Assembly: GCA_049599735.1 (NCBI GenBank)
Contig: JBMYOX010000006.1
Span: 19,646-83,645 of the forward strand
Source of the DNA: Pontibacterium sp049599735
GTDB lineage: Bacteria; Pseudomonadota; Gammaproteobacteria; Pseudomonadales; Balneatricaceae
DNA length: 64,000 nucleotides
Direction: 5' to 3'
The position numbers were made by a program, and so were the translations under genes. The notes under the pieces are model-generated. The model saw only the letters and a list, made by a program, of their open reading frames with translations, searched no databases and was not told where the DNA came from. The number at the start of each line of letters is the position of its first letter. Position 1 is the stretch's first letter. Below are positions 33,414 through 42,014 of this stretch, one piece after another.

Positions 33414-34832
33414 TTACCGCTTTTCTAATGCCAGATAATTGTCGATGCCTTTGATCTGATCTTCCGGGTGGTGATTTACATAAAGTACCGACGTCTCGCT
33501 TCCGGCGCAGATTTTTTCGATCAGCGCTAATACCAACTGACGGTTCATGTCATCCAGGCCCAGACAAGGCTCATCGAGGATCAGCAGCGGCGGGTGTTTC
33601 ACCATCGCCCGGGCGATCAGTAACAGGCGCTGGTCACCGTAGGACAGTTTGTTGAAGGGTGTATCCGCACGATCAGTCATGCCCAGCAGGGCCAGCCATT
33701 CGTCGGCGATCTGCTTCTGCTTATCGGTGGCTTTAGTATACAGACCGATGCTGTCGTAGAAACCGGAGATAATCACGTTACGCAGGCCGGTACCGACTTT
33801 GTATTCCCATTGCAAGGCGGTGGAAACGTAGCCGATAAACTGTTTGATCTGCCAGATGCTTTCCCCGCTGCCACGCTTGAAGCCAAAGACAAAAATATCG
33901 TTCACATAACACTGGGGATGGTCGCCGGTGATCAGTGACAGCAGGCCGGTTTTACCGCTGCCATTGGGGCCGCTTAGCTGCCAGTGCTGGTTACGTTCGA
34001 TGGTCCAGTCCAGTGAATCGATAATACGGTGGCCATCATAAGTAATGTTGATGCTGTTCAGGCGTACCAGCGGTTGTGTTGGATCCAGGCGTGGAATGTC
34101 ATTCTCAGGATCGGCTGCTGGGGCGGCTAGATCGGTGGTCTTCAGGTGCAGCAGTTTGTACAGTTCGTTGTAGGCGTTGCTGTCATTGCGGTCAATCTGA
34201 TGTTGCAGACGGCCATGATCAACGTAAGCGATATGGGTGATGAAATCCGGGAACTCATCAAAACGGTTGAGTACCAGCACCATCGGCACGGTTTCAACCA
34301 GTGTCGCCAGATACTGTTGCAGCATCTCCAGCGTGTGGGCATCCAGTCCGTCGAAAGGTTCGTCCAGAATCAGCAGATCCGGTTCGCTGGCCAGCGCGCG
34401 GATCAGCATCACTTTACGGGATTCACCGGTGGACAGCTTGCGGAATGAGCGATCAATCAGGGTATCGAGCTTAAACATCGTCACCAGCTGATTCACCAGC
34501 TTTGGGTTACGACCGTCTTCACTGAGAATCTCGTGTACCGGGGTACCTTCAGAGATAACGTCCATAATATCGGCGTCATCTTTTTTACGTTCGCGCTCGA
34601 TCAGCTCGGCCTGTGCCTCAAAGGAGACCAGGCCCACTTTTGCCGGAACACCTTCCAGATTGCCGGAAACATGCTCACCGGTACCGGCGAGAATGGCTGC
34701 TAACGCCGATTTACCCGAACCGTTCGCACCGGTAATGACCCAGTGCTGGCTAGCATCGAGTCGCCAGTTGATCTCATCCAGTTGAAAACGGTCATCAAAA
34801 TTTACGGTCAGGTTGTCCAGACGAATGTTCAT
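33414..34832 (-). CDS. modF: Tandem ABC ATPase, ModF/PhrA type
   Basis: A 472-residue cytoplasmic protein with two ABC ATPase domains in tandem. Walker A motifs are GANGSGKSA near residue 35 and GPNGSGKTG in the second half; ABC signatures LSTGESRK and LSYGDQRL and Walker B LLILDEP appear twice. There are no membrane domains. E. coli ModF lies in the molybdate region, but its role is unclear, and no other mod gene is present here. It lies between ilvC and lrgA, all on the minus strand, after the ilvC terminator. Confidence 0.88.
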   Translation of the reverse strand: MNIRLDNLTVNFDDRFQLDEINWRLDASQHWVITGANGSGKSALAAILAGTGEHVSGNLEGVPAKVGLVSFEAQAELIERERKKDDADIMDVISEGTPVHEILSEDGRNPKLVNQLVTMFKLDTLIDRSFRKLSTGESRKVMLIRALASEPDLLILDEPFDGLDAHTLEMLQQYLATLVETVPMVLVLNRFDEFPDFITHIAYVDHGRLQHQIDRNDSNAYNELYKLLHLKTTDLAAPAADPENDIPRLDPTQPLVRLNSINITYDGHRIIDSLDWTIERNQHWQLSGPNGSGKTGLLSLITGDHPQCYVNDIFVFGFKRGSGESIWQIKQFIGYVSTALQWEYKVGTGLRNVIISGFYDSIGLYTKATDKQKQIADEWLALLGMTDRADTPFNKLSYGDQRLLLIARAMVKHPPLLILDEPCLGLDDMNRQLVLALIEKICAGSETSVLYVNHHPEDQIKGIDNYLALEKR

Positions 34833-34898
34833 AGGTATCGGTTATCCGGCATTAGCTTAAATAGGGTGTTGCGTTAGGGGCTTTACAAAAAGAAAGCT

Positions 34899-34930
34899 AA
34901 AAAAAAGGCCAGGAGATGAGTCCCGGCCTT
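34899..34930 (-). terminator. Rho-independent terminator of ilvC
   Basis: On the minus strand AGGCCGGGA pairs with TCCTGGCCT (one G-U), loop 6 bases, followed by a run of eight T. It lies about 35 bases after the ilvC stop. Confidence 0.9.
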
Positions 34931-34935
34931 CTGTT

Positions 34936-34955
34936 ACCTGTAACAAGTTACAGGT
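34936..34955. repeat. Perfect inverted repeat between ilvC and its terminator
   Basis: ACCTGTAAC-aa-GTTACAGGT is a 9-bp perfect palindrome with a 2-base centre, 10 bases after the ilvC stop. It may be an mRNA 3' hairpin or a protein site. Confidence 0.6.
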
Positions 34956-34965
34956 GAGATCGAAA

Positions 34966-36441
34966 TCAAACGATCTTCTTCATGTCAGCCATGTGGCCAC
35001 GCAGGGTCGTACCAATCGCTTCAACCGGGTGAGCGCGCAGTGCAGCGTTCACTTCGATCAGGCGAGCGTTGTCTACGCCAGTGTCTTCCAGGTCCAGACC
35101 TTTACCGATAACGTCGGTTTTGATGTCCTTCATGAAGTCAGCCAGCAGCGGCAGACAGGCGTGGTTGTACAGGTAGCAACCGTATTCAGCCGTATCGGAG
35201 ATAGTTGCGTTCATCTCGTACAGTTTCTTACGTGCAATGGTGTTAGCAATCAGCGGCGTTTCATGCAGAGACTCGTAGTAGGCAGAGTCAGCAATGATGC
35301 CAGCAGCCGTCATGGTTTCGAAGGCCAGCTCAACACCCGCTTTAACCATAGCAACCATCAGGATGCCGTGATCGAAGTATTCCTGCTCGGAGATTTCTAC
35401 ATCGCCCGCTGGCGTTTTCTCGAAAGCGGTTTCAGCCGTTTCTGCGCGCCAGCCCAGCAGGTTAACGTCATCGTTAGCCCAATCTTCCATCATAACGCGG
35501 GAGAAAGTGCCATCGATGATGTCGTCCTGGTGCTTGTTGTACAGCGGACGCATGATCACTTTCAGCTCTTCAGACAGATCAAATGCTTTGATCTTAGCCG
35601 GGTTAGACAGGCGATCCAGCATGTTGGTCACGCCGCCGTATTTCAGGGCTTCAGTGACAGTTTCCCAACCGAACTGAATCAGTTTGGATGCATAACCAGG
35701 CTCGATACCTTCTTCAACCATCTTGTCGAAGCACAACAGGGAACCAGTCTGCAGCATACCGCACAGGATAGTCTGCTCACCCATCAGGTCGGACTTAACT
35801 TCAGCGATGAAAGAGGACATCAGAACGCCCGCTTTGTGACCGCCGGTACCAACAGCGTAAGCCTTAGCCAGTGCCAGACCTTCGCCTTTAGGGTCGTTGT
35901 CTTCGTGAACAGCGATCAGCGTTGGTACACCGAAGCCACGTACGTATTCGTTACGTACTTCAGAACCCGGGCACTTAGGTGCAACCATGATAACAGTCAG
36001 GTCGTCACGGATTTTCATGCCTTCTTCAACGATGTTAAAACCGTGAGAGTAAGACAGACAAGCGCCTTCTTTCATCAGCGGCATAACAGCGTTTACAACA
36101 GCGGTGTGCTGCTTATCAGGTGTCAGGTTCAGAACCACGTCAGCCGTTGGGATCAGCTCTTCATAAGTACCTACAACAAAACCGTTTTCAGTCGCGTTTT
36201 TCCAGGACTGACGCTTTTCAGCAATAGCTGCTTCACGCAGGGTGTAAGAAACATCACAGCCGCTGTCACGCAGGTTCATACCCTGAGCCAGACCCTGTGC
36301 ACCACAACCGATAACAACCATTTTTTTGCCTTTCAGCGCGTCTACGCCGTCAGGGAATTCAGAAATGTCCATGAAACGACATTTAGCGAGTTGTTCCAGC
36401 TGCTCACGCAGTGGCAGGGTGTTGAAGTAGTTATTAGACAT
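34966..36441 (-). CDS. ilvC: Ketol-acid reductoisomerase, class II long form
   Basis: Second common step of isoleucine/valine synthesis, NADPH dependent. The 491-residue length shows the long class II form with a duplicated C-terminal helical domain, as in enterobacteria. The start MSNNYFNTLPLREQLEQL is typical; the dinucleotide site is VIGCGAQGLAQGMNLR. An in-frame extension of 17 codons upstream is not family-like. Ribosome site is weak (GGA). ilvBN are not adjacent. A strong terminator follows, and a 366-base divergent region with palindromes precedes it. Confidence 0.98.
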   Translation of the reverse strand: MSNNYFNTLPLREQLEQLAKCRFMDISEFPDGVDALKGKKMVVIGCGAQGLAQGMNLRDSGCDVSYTLREAAIAEKRQSWKNATENGFVVGTYEELIPTADVVLNLTPDKQHTAVVNAVMPLMKEGACLSYSHGFNIVEEGMKIRDDLTVIMVAPKCPGSEVRNEYVRGFGVPTLIAVHEDNDPKGEGLALAKAYAVGTGGHKAGVLMSSFIAEVKSDLMGEQTILCGMLQTGSLLCFDKMVEEGIEPGYASKLIQFGWETVTEALKYGGVTNMLDRLSNPAKIKAFDLSEELKVIMRPLYNKHQDDIIDGTFSRVMMEDWANDDVNLLGWRAETAETAFEKTPAGDVEISEQEYFDHGILMVAMVKAGVELAFETMTAAGIIADSAYYESLHETPLIANTIARKKLYEMNATISDTAEYGCYLYNHACLPLLADFMKDIKTDVIGKGLDLEDTGVDNARLIEVNAALRAHPVEAIGTTLRGHMADMKKIV

Positions 36442-36583
36442 TGCTGAATATTTCCATTTGTATAAATAAGTGCCTGTAATGTACAAACACAAAAAATTAT
36501 CTGTTTTATAGCGAAAAAATCGTTGTGCAGCCCCTTCAGGCAGTATGCCCTTTACGCTGCAATTTTCGCTGTATCAACAAGCG

Positions 36584-36600
36584 CTGTACTATACAGTACA
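36584..36600. promoter_or_regulatory. Nested palindrome, operator candidate
   Basis: TGTACT-atac-AGTACA contains CTGTA-cta-TACAG. The N5 spacing inside CTGT...ACAG is too short for the gammaproteobacterial LexA box (N8). A different regulator is implied; distance to ilvC is about 145 bases and to the MDR gene about 210. Confidence 0.4.
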
Positions 36601-36690
36601 AGGCAGGCAGGACAAGAAAGTGTACAGCCCGAATACAAAGCTATTTCGCCAGTTTATAGAGCCATTTTAGCGAAAGCAGAGTCTTGCGTA

Positions 36691-36717
36691 TATTGATATA
36701 TATTCAATACTGTATTG
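36691..36717. promoter_or_regulatory. Overlapping palindromes upstream of the MDR gene
   Basis: TATTGA-tatatat-TCAATA and CAATAC-t-GTATTG share bases 36705-36709. Such overlapping AT-rich dyads near a promoter are typical operator layouts. They end 90 bases before the MDR start. Confidence 0.45.
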
Positions 36718-36807
36718 CGATATATGGAATTATAAGGGCGGTTCTGTTCCAATCCTTGCCCAGGCATCCACAAAAGGTCATACAACAGACCCACAGGAAT
36801 TAGACGC

Positions 36808-37887
36808 ATGACAGCTCCCTTAATGAAAGCGATTGTTACTACCGGCAATGGCGGATACGAAAAACTGGTTTTTAAAGACGTGGCTATGCCTGAAGTATCA
36901 GAAGGTGAAGTACTGGTTAAAGTGCTGGCTGCCGGTGTGAATAACACGGAGATTAATACAAGACTGGGCTGGTATTCCTCTTCGGTGAGTGATTCCACCA
37001 ATGAAACTGCAGAGGAAGCCTTAAGCCCGGAGCATACAGATGGTGGCTGGAATAAAGAGACCCCTTTTCCTTTTATTCAGGGCACTGACTGCTGTGGCCA
37101 GGTGGTGAGTGCCGTTGATGATGAGGGCAGCGGCCTTGTGGGTCAGCGGGTATTAATTCGTCCCTGCATTCGTGAAAACGGCTTTGATTCACTGGATAAT
37201 ATCTGGATGGGATCTGATTTTAACGGTGCTTTTGCGCAGTATGTGAAAGTGCGGGCCAGTGAAGTGTTTCCTATTACTTGTAACTGGACAGATGCGGAGC
37301 TGGGTTCGATCCCCTGTGCGTACGGTACGGCTGAAAACATGCTGCACAAGGCTGATCTGAAAGCGGGAGAAACCGTACTGGTTACCGGTGCATCCGGCGG
37401 TGTGGGCTCTGCAACGGTACAACTGGCTAAGCGCAGAGGGGCGAGGGTGGTTGCGATTGCCGGAGAAGAGAAACATGATGCGGTCGCGCAGTTGGGTGCT
37501 GATCAGCTATCAGGCCGCTCGGCAAACCTGTTATCAGAGTTGGGGGAGCAGTCTGTAGACCTGGTCGTGGATAACGTCGCAGGTGATGGATTTCCGGTAA
37601 TGCTCAAGCTTCTGAAACGTGGTGGCAGGCTGGTTTCTTCAGGTGCGATTGCAGGCCCGGTGGTGGCTCTGGATATGCGTGATATGTATCTGAAAAATAT
37701 CACCTTAATTGGCACTACGGCATGGGATGAACCTGTGTTCCCAAATCTGGTGCGTTATATTGAGCAGGGAGAAATCCAACCTGTGGTGGCTAAAACGTTT
37801 CCACTGTCTGCTATCGCCGATGCGCAAACAGAGTTTCTGGCGAAAAAGCATGTGGGGAAGTTTGTACTGATTCCGCCAGCCGGTTAA
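36808..37887 (+). CDS. Medium-chain dehydrogenase/reductase, quinone-oxidoreductase-like
   Basis: A 359-residue NAD(P)-dependent oxidoreductase. The N-terminal GroES-like domain contains GVNNTEINTR and GTDCCGQV; the Rossmann domain has TGASGGVGSATVQLAK around residue 191-206. The catalytic zinc ligands of classical alcohol dehydrogenases are not clearly present, so it is nearer to quinone reductase-like MDRs. The substrate is unknown. The ATG has AGGAAT 8 bases upstream. It heads a possible plus-strand pair with a GST 96 bases downstream, which hints at detoxification. Confidence 0.85.
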   Translation: MTAPLMKAIVTTGNGGYEKLVFKDVAMPEVSEGEVLVKVLAAGVNNTEINTRLGWYSSSVSDSTNETAEEALSPEHTDGGWNKETPFPFIQGTDCCGQVVSAVDDEGSGLVGQRVLIRPCIRENGFDSLDNIWMGSDFNGAFAQYVKVRASEVFPITCNWTDAELGSIPCAYGTAENMLHKADLKAGETVLVTGASGGVGSATVQLAKRRGARVVAIAGEEKHDAVAQLGADQLSGRSANLLSELGEQSVDLVVDNVAGDGFPVMLKLLKRGGRLVSSGAIAGPVVALDMRDMYLKNITLIGTTAWDEPVFPNLVRYIEQGEIQPVVAKTFPLSAIADAQTEFLAKKHVGKFVLIPPAG

Positions 37888-37983
37888 TCCGGTTCTGGTC
37901 CATCATTCCATAAACCTGATTCGCAGGCAGGGTAATCATGTTGATGCGGGTTGCTACACACAGTAAGAGTAAGCAGATTATTT

Positions 37984-38625
37984 ATGGCAGCTAATACAGC
38001 TCAAACAAGCCTTCCCATCCTCTATTCATTTCGCCGTTGCCCTTATGCGATAAGAGCCCGGTTGGCGATTAGCTACAGTGGTGTTGACGTTGAACACCGG
38101 GAGGTTGTGCTTAAAGATAAACCTCAGGCAATGCTGGATATTTCACCTAAAGGCACCGTGCCGGTATTACAGTTGGCTGATGGCACGGTAATTGAAGAAA
38201 GCCTGGAGATTATGCACTGGGCGCTTGATCAAAAAGATAGCAATGAGTGGCAATCGCCTGAACAGGCAGGTGTTATTCAGGATCTGATTAAGCAGAATGA
38301 TACGGCGTTTAAATATTGGTTAGACCGCTACAAATATGCCGACCGTTACCCTGAACACCCCATGACTTATTACCGTGACCACTGCGAGCACTGGTTTACC
38401 CTGCTGGAGGAAAAGCTGGAGCGACATCAGAGTTTTTTACTTTGTGAGCATTACACCCTGGCCGATATGGCACTTTTCCCTTTTGTTCGCCAGTGTGCGC
38501 AGGTTGATCGTGCCTGGTTTGACCAGACGGATTACCCTTGTTTGCAAGTCTGGCTGGATAACTTGCTGGCTTCTGAGTTGTTTATCAGTGTGATGCAAAA
38601 ACAGCCTCAGTGGAAAGCGCCGTAG
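37984..38625 (+). CDS. Glutathione S-transferase family protein
   Basis: A 213-residue GST. The thioredoxin-like N-domain has the CPYAIRAR motif with a likely catalytic Cys (LYSFRRCPY), followed by the cis-proline region GTVPVL and EESLEIMHW; the all-helical C-domain includes YTLADMALFPFVRQ. The Cys-type active site suggests omega-like or thiol-transferase chemistry. I start at the ATG 37984; an upstream TTG at 37951 is possible but would add an unusual leader. The stop is 17 bases from that of the convergent second GST. Confidence 0.88.
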   Translation: MAANTAQTSLPILYSFRRCPYAIRARLAISYSGVDVEHREVVLKDKPQAMLDISPKGTVPVLQLADGTVIEESLEIMHWALDQKDSNEWQSPEQAGVIQDLIKQNDTAFKYWLDRYKYADRYPEHPMTYYRDHCEHWFTLLEEKLERHQSFLLCEHYTLADMALFPFVRQCAQVDRAWFDQTDYPCLQVWLDNLLASELFISVMQKQPQWKAP

Positions 38626-38642
38626 CCGTGAGTTTGTCAGGC

Positions 38643-39260
38643 TCAGGGCACCTGCATGCCGTGTTGTACAAACTCAATATGCCCCATGCGTTGCATCCAG
38701 GCTTGTACATGGGGGAAGTCATCAAGGTCGATCATCTGCCATTCGTGGCGCATAGCCCAGGGGTAGATGGCAAAGTCTGCAACAGACAGGTTGTCCTGAA
38801 GAATAAACTGTCGGCCGTTCAGACGTTGATCCAGTACACGCCAGAGTCGCTGCGCTTCGTTGTTATAACGCGCAATCGCATAAGGCACAGGTTCGGGCGC
38901 AAAGCGGTTGAAGTGATGAGCCTGACCAAGAAAGGGACCAAAACTGCCCATCTGCCACATTAACCATTCCATACACTCGATGCGCTCGCGTGGCTCGTCG
39001 GGAAAAAACTCCCCGCCTTTTTCAGCCAGATAGAGCAGAATAGCACCACTTTCAAAAATGCTGATGGTCTCGCCATCGGGGCCTTCATCGTCAACAATGG
39101 CGGGAATTTTATTGTTAGGGCTAATGGCCAGAAAAGCCTCGTCAAATTGCTCGTTATTGAGGATATCAACCGGGTGTACATTATAGGGTAGACGCAGGGC
39201 CTCAAGCATAATGGAAATTTTTCTGCCGTTGGGGGTACCCCAGGTGTAGAGATCAATCAT
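38643..39260 (-). CDS. Glutathione S-transferase, Nu-class-like (YfcG/YghU type)
   Basis: A 205-residue GST starting MIDLYTWGTPNGRKISIML, where TPNGRK is the mark of YfcG/YghU disulfide-bond reductases that bind glutathione without a Cys or Tyr nucleophile. NKIPAIVD and ESGAILLYLAEK complete the glutathione site; LSVADFAIYPW is in the C-domain. It lies 13 bases downstream of the LysM-like gene on the same strand. A glutathione-disulfide reductase activity is inferred from family. Confidence 0.92.
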   Translation of the reverse strand: MIDLYTWGTPNGRKISIMLEALRLPYNVHPVDILNNEQFDEAFLAISPNNKIPAIVDDEGPDGETISIFESGAILLYLAEKGGEFFPDEPRERIECMEWLMWQMGSFGPFLGQAHHFNRFAPEPVPYAIARYNNEAQRLWRVLDQRLNGRQFILQDNLSVADFAIYPWAMRHEWQMIDLDDFPHVQAWMQRMGHIEFVQHGMQVP

Positions 39261-39273
39261 AACGGTATCCTGC

Positions 39274-40068
39274 TTATAGGTTTACAAAATGTTCATAGAC
39301 CCTGATAAGTTCATCTTCACTGAAACTGACAATAATCAACTGCTGGCCCGGTTCGATTAAATTGGGATCCTCCCCCAGGTTGCCACTGCGATAGTTGTAA
39401 ATATAGGTGGTTGTAACTTTGGATTGCAACAGGCGCCCCAGAAATGAACTTTGGTGGCTGTCCAGCCGCTCATCAGCATCTTTGGGGATGTTTGCATACA
39501 GGATGTCCTGTTGATCCGATAAGCGAATACCTTCTGCAAAGGTGCGGGTGAGGCCACTTTGAACAATGCCCCAGAGTCCTTGTTCGTCCCCTTCGTTGAC
39601 TGCATGAATATAATAAAGCTGTTTGTCGTTTTGTGCTGGTGTATCCAGCAGCGCCAGTAATTTTATTTGATTAGCCGGAGTCAGAGTCCGGGGGGCTTCG
39701 GGGATAAAAGCAGAACTGCCCAAAGCGGCACCCGTCTCAATTGCAAAGGTTTGAGAATTCGGTGAATCAACGGCTTCCAGCTGAATTGTTGTTTCTACCT
39801 GGGGTAGCGGAAGGCTAAGTAACTGGGATGCAGTGACAAAATGATCTGCTTTTTCAATCTCGATAGATTGTTCGGGTATAGCAATAATTTTATCGATATG
39901 TTGCCGGGCCCGGGTGACCAGCACTTGAGCGGGTGTTGCAACAGAAGACCGGGATTCAGCGGGGGCTGAAACAGGAGGTGCCGGGGGTTGGTCTTGTGTC
40001 CTTTGCAGGTAGAGGTACGCTGTGGCGGCTGCGATCAGAAGAACCAATATAATCAGAAAACGTTGCAT
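39274..40068 (-). CDS. Membrane-anchored protein with divergent LysM-like C-terminus
   Basis: A 264-residue protein with an N-terminal hydrophobic helix (about 3-19), a Pro/Ala-rich linker (PPAPPVSAPAES, about 29-45) and an unrecognised middle. The last 90 residues contain GLWGIVQ followed later by DPNLIEPGQQLIIV, the order found in LysM peptidoglycan-binding domains, though the repeat is stretched. This suggests an inner-membrane protein reaching into the periplasm. GAGG is 8 bases before the ATG. It precedes the Nu-class GST, but a common role is not evident. Confidence 0.7.
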   Translation of the reverse strand: MQRFLIILVLLIAAATAYLYLQRTQDQPPAPPVSAPAESRSSVATPAQVLVTRARQHIDKIIAIPEQSIEIEKADHFVTASQLLSLPLPQVETTIQLEAVDSPNSQTFAIETGAALGSSAFIPEAPRTLTPANQIKLLALLDTPAQNDKQLYYIHAVNEGDEQGLWGIVQSGLTRTFAEGIRLSDQQDILYANIPKDADERLDSHQSSFLGRLLQSKVTTTYIYNYRSGNLGEDPNLIEPGQQLIIVSFSEDELIRVYEHFVNL

Positions 40069-40154
40069 CCGTGGCCTCGTGTTTGTCTGTATAAAAACAG
40101 GTTTAGTGCCACACTTTAGCCCGCAACAGGACAGGAGAAAAGAGGCATACAGGA

Positions 40155-40277
40155 ATGACCGGGCGCTTTGGTCGTTTAGAAAGGCTGTATGTAAAAGAAG
40201 CGTTGCTTATTAATTCCCGGTTAAATAAGAAAAAGCACTTGCTTTCCGGTTTGCAAAGCGGGATGAAAAGGTTTTAA
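40155..40277 (+). CDS. Candidate 40-residue basic small protein
   Basis: ATG at 40155 has GAGG 9 bases upstream and opens a 40-codon frame (MTGRFGRLERLYVKEALL...) rich in Lys/Arg, ending 30 bases before the CHASE-GGDEF gene. The peptide has no recognised family; it could be a leader peptide or a real small protein, or chance. Confidence 0.3.
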   Translation: MTGRFGRLERLYVKEALLINSRLNKKKHLLSGLQSGMKRF

Positions 40278-40307
40278 CTCATTGTTATCTCTGTCTGGAA
40301 TATCAGC

Positions 40308-41942
40308 ATGAAGCAAACAGAACGTCATAATATCGCGGGCTCAAAATACCATAATATCTGGATCATGCTCTGTGTTGTCGTCGGGCTGCTGTTTTCATTT
40401 TCAGTCTTTTTTAGTATGAAGGATTATGAGCGTCAGACTGTCGAGTCAGATTTAAAACAAGCTGCAGGGCGTGTTGCTGAGGCACTGGAACATGATTTGT
40501 CTGGTAAGTTAAAAGCGTTGGTTTCGCTTTGGGCCTTACAGGCGGGTACGGATAACATCAGTCGGCCACAGTTTGAATCCCTGGCGAGTCATTTATTGGA
40601 ACGCCACCCGGATATAACTGCGTTTGAATGGGTGCCTGCTGTCTCCAGGGCTGATAGAGCAAGGGCTGAGCGGGCTAATGCAGATTATTCCCCCGGCTTT
40701 AAGATTACCCAATGGGCTGATGCTTCCCGTCTGGAAACCGCACCGGAACGTGAACAGTACTTTCCTGTGTATTACTCCCAGCCAGCAGGTGTACTTGATA
40801 GTCGCCTGGGCTTTGACCTGGCTACAGACCCGGATAGTTTAGCCGCACTAAAGGCGGCAGCAAAGAGCGCGGCTATGGCGCTGTCTGCACCGGTCAGGCT
40901 GATCGCAGAGCATCAGGATAAAAACGGCATACTGGCGGTTATTCCTTTGTATAAGGGACAGGTCTTTCCTGAAAATAAAAGCCATAAACCCGAAGGCTTT
41001 TTAGTTGAAGTGTGGCAACCTGGGGATCAGCTGGCCGAGCTTCAAGCCAATTATCTGACGGAGGGTATCAAGCTTGCACTGCTGGATCAGACGGACGTTC
41101 AGTCTTCTCAGGTCATCTATGCAGCGCAGCCAGAAGGGGACTGGCTGGCCGCAGAGGCAGTAACGGCACCGGTGATGACTGAACTTAACCGGGTTTGGAC
41201 ACTGGTTGTGACACCTGAGAGCGCCTATTTTGCAGCCCGTAGCAGCTATACTCCGTTGCTGGTGCTGTGCCTGGGGTTGCTGTTCACTTTGTTGTTAAGT
41301 GTTTACTTGTTTGTGCTGGGTCGTCGAGCCCGTGAAATGGCGATTATTGTATCGCGTCATACTGCTGAGCTTGAAGCAGCACAATTGCGTGCTGATGCGG
41401 TAGCAGTGACGGACCGGATAACAGGTTTATTTAATAAACGTCATTTTGATTATGTCGTGGCTAACGAGTGTCGCCGCTCGGTGCGTGAATTTACGCCTCT
41501 AACGCTGATGTTTTTTGAGCTGGATAATTTTGAACAATATGCCGAATCTTATGGCCAGCAGAAAGCGGAAGCTTGTCTGAAGGCGGTGGCCGAACAGTTT
41601 AAGCAACGTATTTCTCGCCCGGGGGATCTGATTGCCCGTTATTCAGAGGATCGTTTTGTGTGCCTGCTGCCTTCAACCAATGAGCAGGTGATTGAACTGG
41701 CAGCACGTTGCTGTGAAGAAGTACGGCAGTTAAATATTGCCCATAAAGGCACAGGCAGTTTTGAGATTGTGACTATCAGTATCGGGGTTGCGACTATGTT
41801 GCCTTCGCGTTTGCTGACGCCGGAGCGCCTGGTTGCCACGGCGGAAACGGTTTTATTGGAAGCTAAAGAGGCGGGTGGCGACCGGTATATTGCTTCTGCT
41901 GAAAGTTCCTCGGACATATCTTCGGCAACTTATTCAGTTTGA
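40308..41942 (+). CDS. CHASE-domain protein with degenerate GGDEF domain
   Basis: A 544-residue membrane protein: helix about 17-38, periplasmic CHASE sensor (about 75-270), second helix about 313-337, then a GGDEF-fold domain (about 372-530). The catalytic loop reads SEDRF where GG(D/E)EF is required, and the usual substrate region F-D-x-D-x-F has become FFELDNF, so cyclase activity should be lost. The I-site RPGD keeps the exact five-residue spacing to the loop, pointing to a c-di-GMP receptor. Close neighbours do not show its target. The start codon has only a weak GGA upstream. Confidence 0.88.
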   Translation: MKQTERHNIAGSKYHNIWIMLCVVVGLLFSFSVFFSMKDYERQTVESDLKQAAGRVAEALEHDLSGKLKALVSLWALQAGTDNISRPQFESLASHLLERHPDITAFEWVPAVSRADRARAERANADYSPGFKITQWADASRLETAPEREQYFPVYYSQPAGVLDSRLGFDLATDPDSLAALKAAAKSAAMALSAPVRLIAEHQDKNGILAVIPLYKGQVFPENKSHKPEGFLVEVWQPGDQLAELQANYLTEGIKLALLDQTDVQSSQVIYAAQPEGDWLAAEAVTAPVMTELNRVWTLVVTPESAYFAARSSYTPLLVLCLGLLFTLLLSVYLFVLGRRAREMAIIVSRHTAELEAAQLRADAVAVTDRITGLFNKRHFDYVVANECRRSVREFTPLTLMFFELDNFEQYAESYGQQKAEACLKAVAEQFKQRISRPGDLIARYSEDRFVCLLPSTNEQVIELAARCCEEVRQLNIAHKGTGSFEIVTISIGVATMLPSRLLTPERLVATAETVLLEAKEAGGDRYIASAESSSDISSATYSV

Positions 41943-42014
41943 CGGAAGTTGCCAGGAGCTCTGTTACAGAGTGATATCATGCTGTTTTGTTGTGTACGGG
42001 TCAGAAGGACCGGA

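Larger units (their letters stand above)
36442..36807. other. 366-base divergent control region between ilvC and the MDR gene
   Basis: No gene is seen here. It is AT-rich toward the MDR side and holds three inverted repeats: CTGTA-cta-TACAG nested in TGTACT-atac-AGTACA (36584-36600), TATTGA-N7-TCAATA (36691-36709) and, overlapping it, CAATAC-t-GTATTG (36705-36717). Promoters for ilvC and the oxidoreductase must lie here. Confidence 0.6.

Noticed and set aside
34954..36447. Long plus-strand open frame (about 497 codons) opposite ilvC
   Set aside because: It mirrors ilvC across its entire length, has low-complexity His/Gln/Phe-rich translation and no ribosome site; a codon-bias artefact of a highly expressed gene.
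36584..36600. LexA/SOS box reading of the CTGTA...TACAG dyad
   Set aside because: CTGT and ACAG are separated by 5 bases, not the 8 needed for a gammaproteobacterial LexA site.
40308..41942. Active diguanylate cyclase call for the CHASE protein
   Set aside because: The active loop is SEDRF rather than GG(D/E)EF; catalysis is very unlikely.
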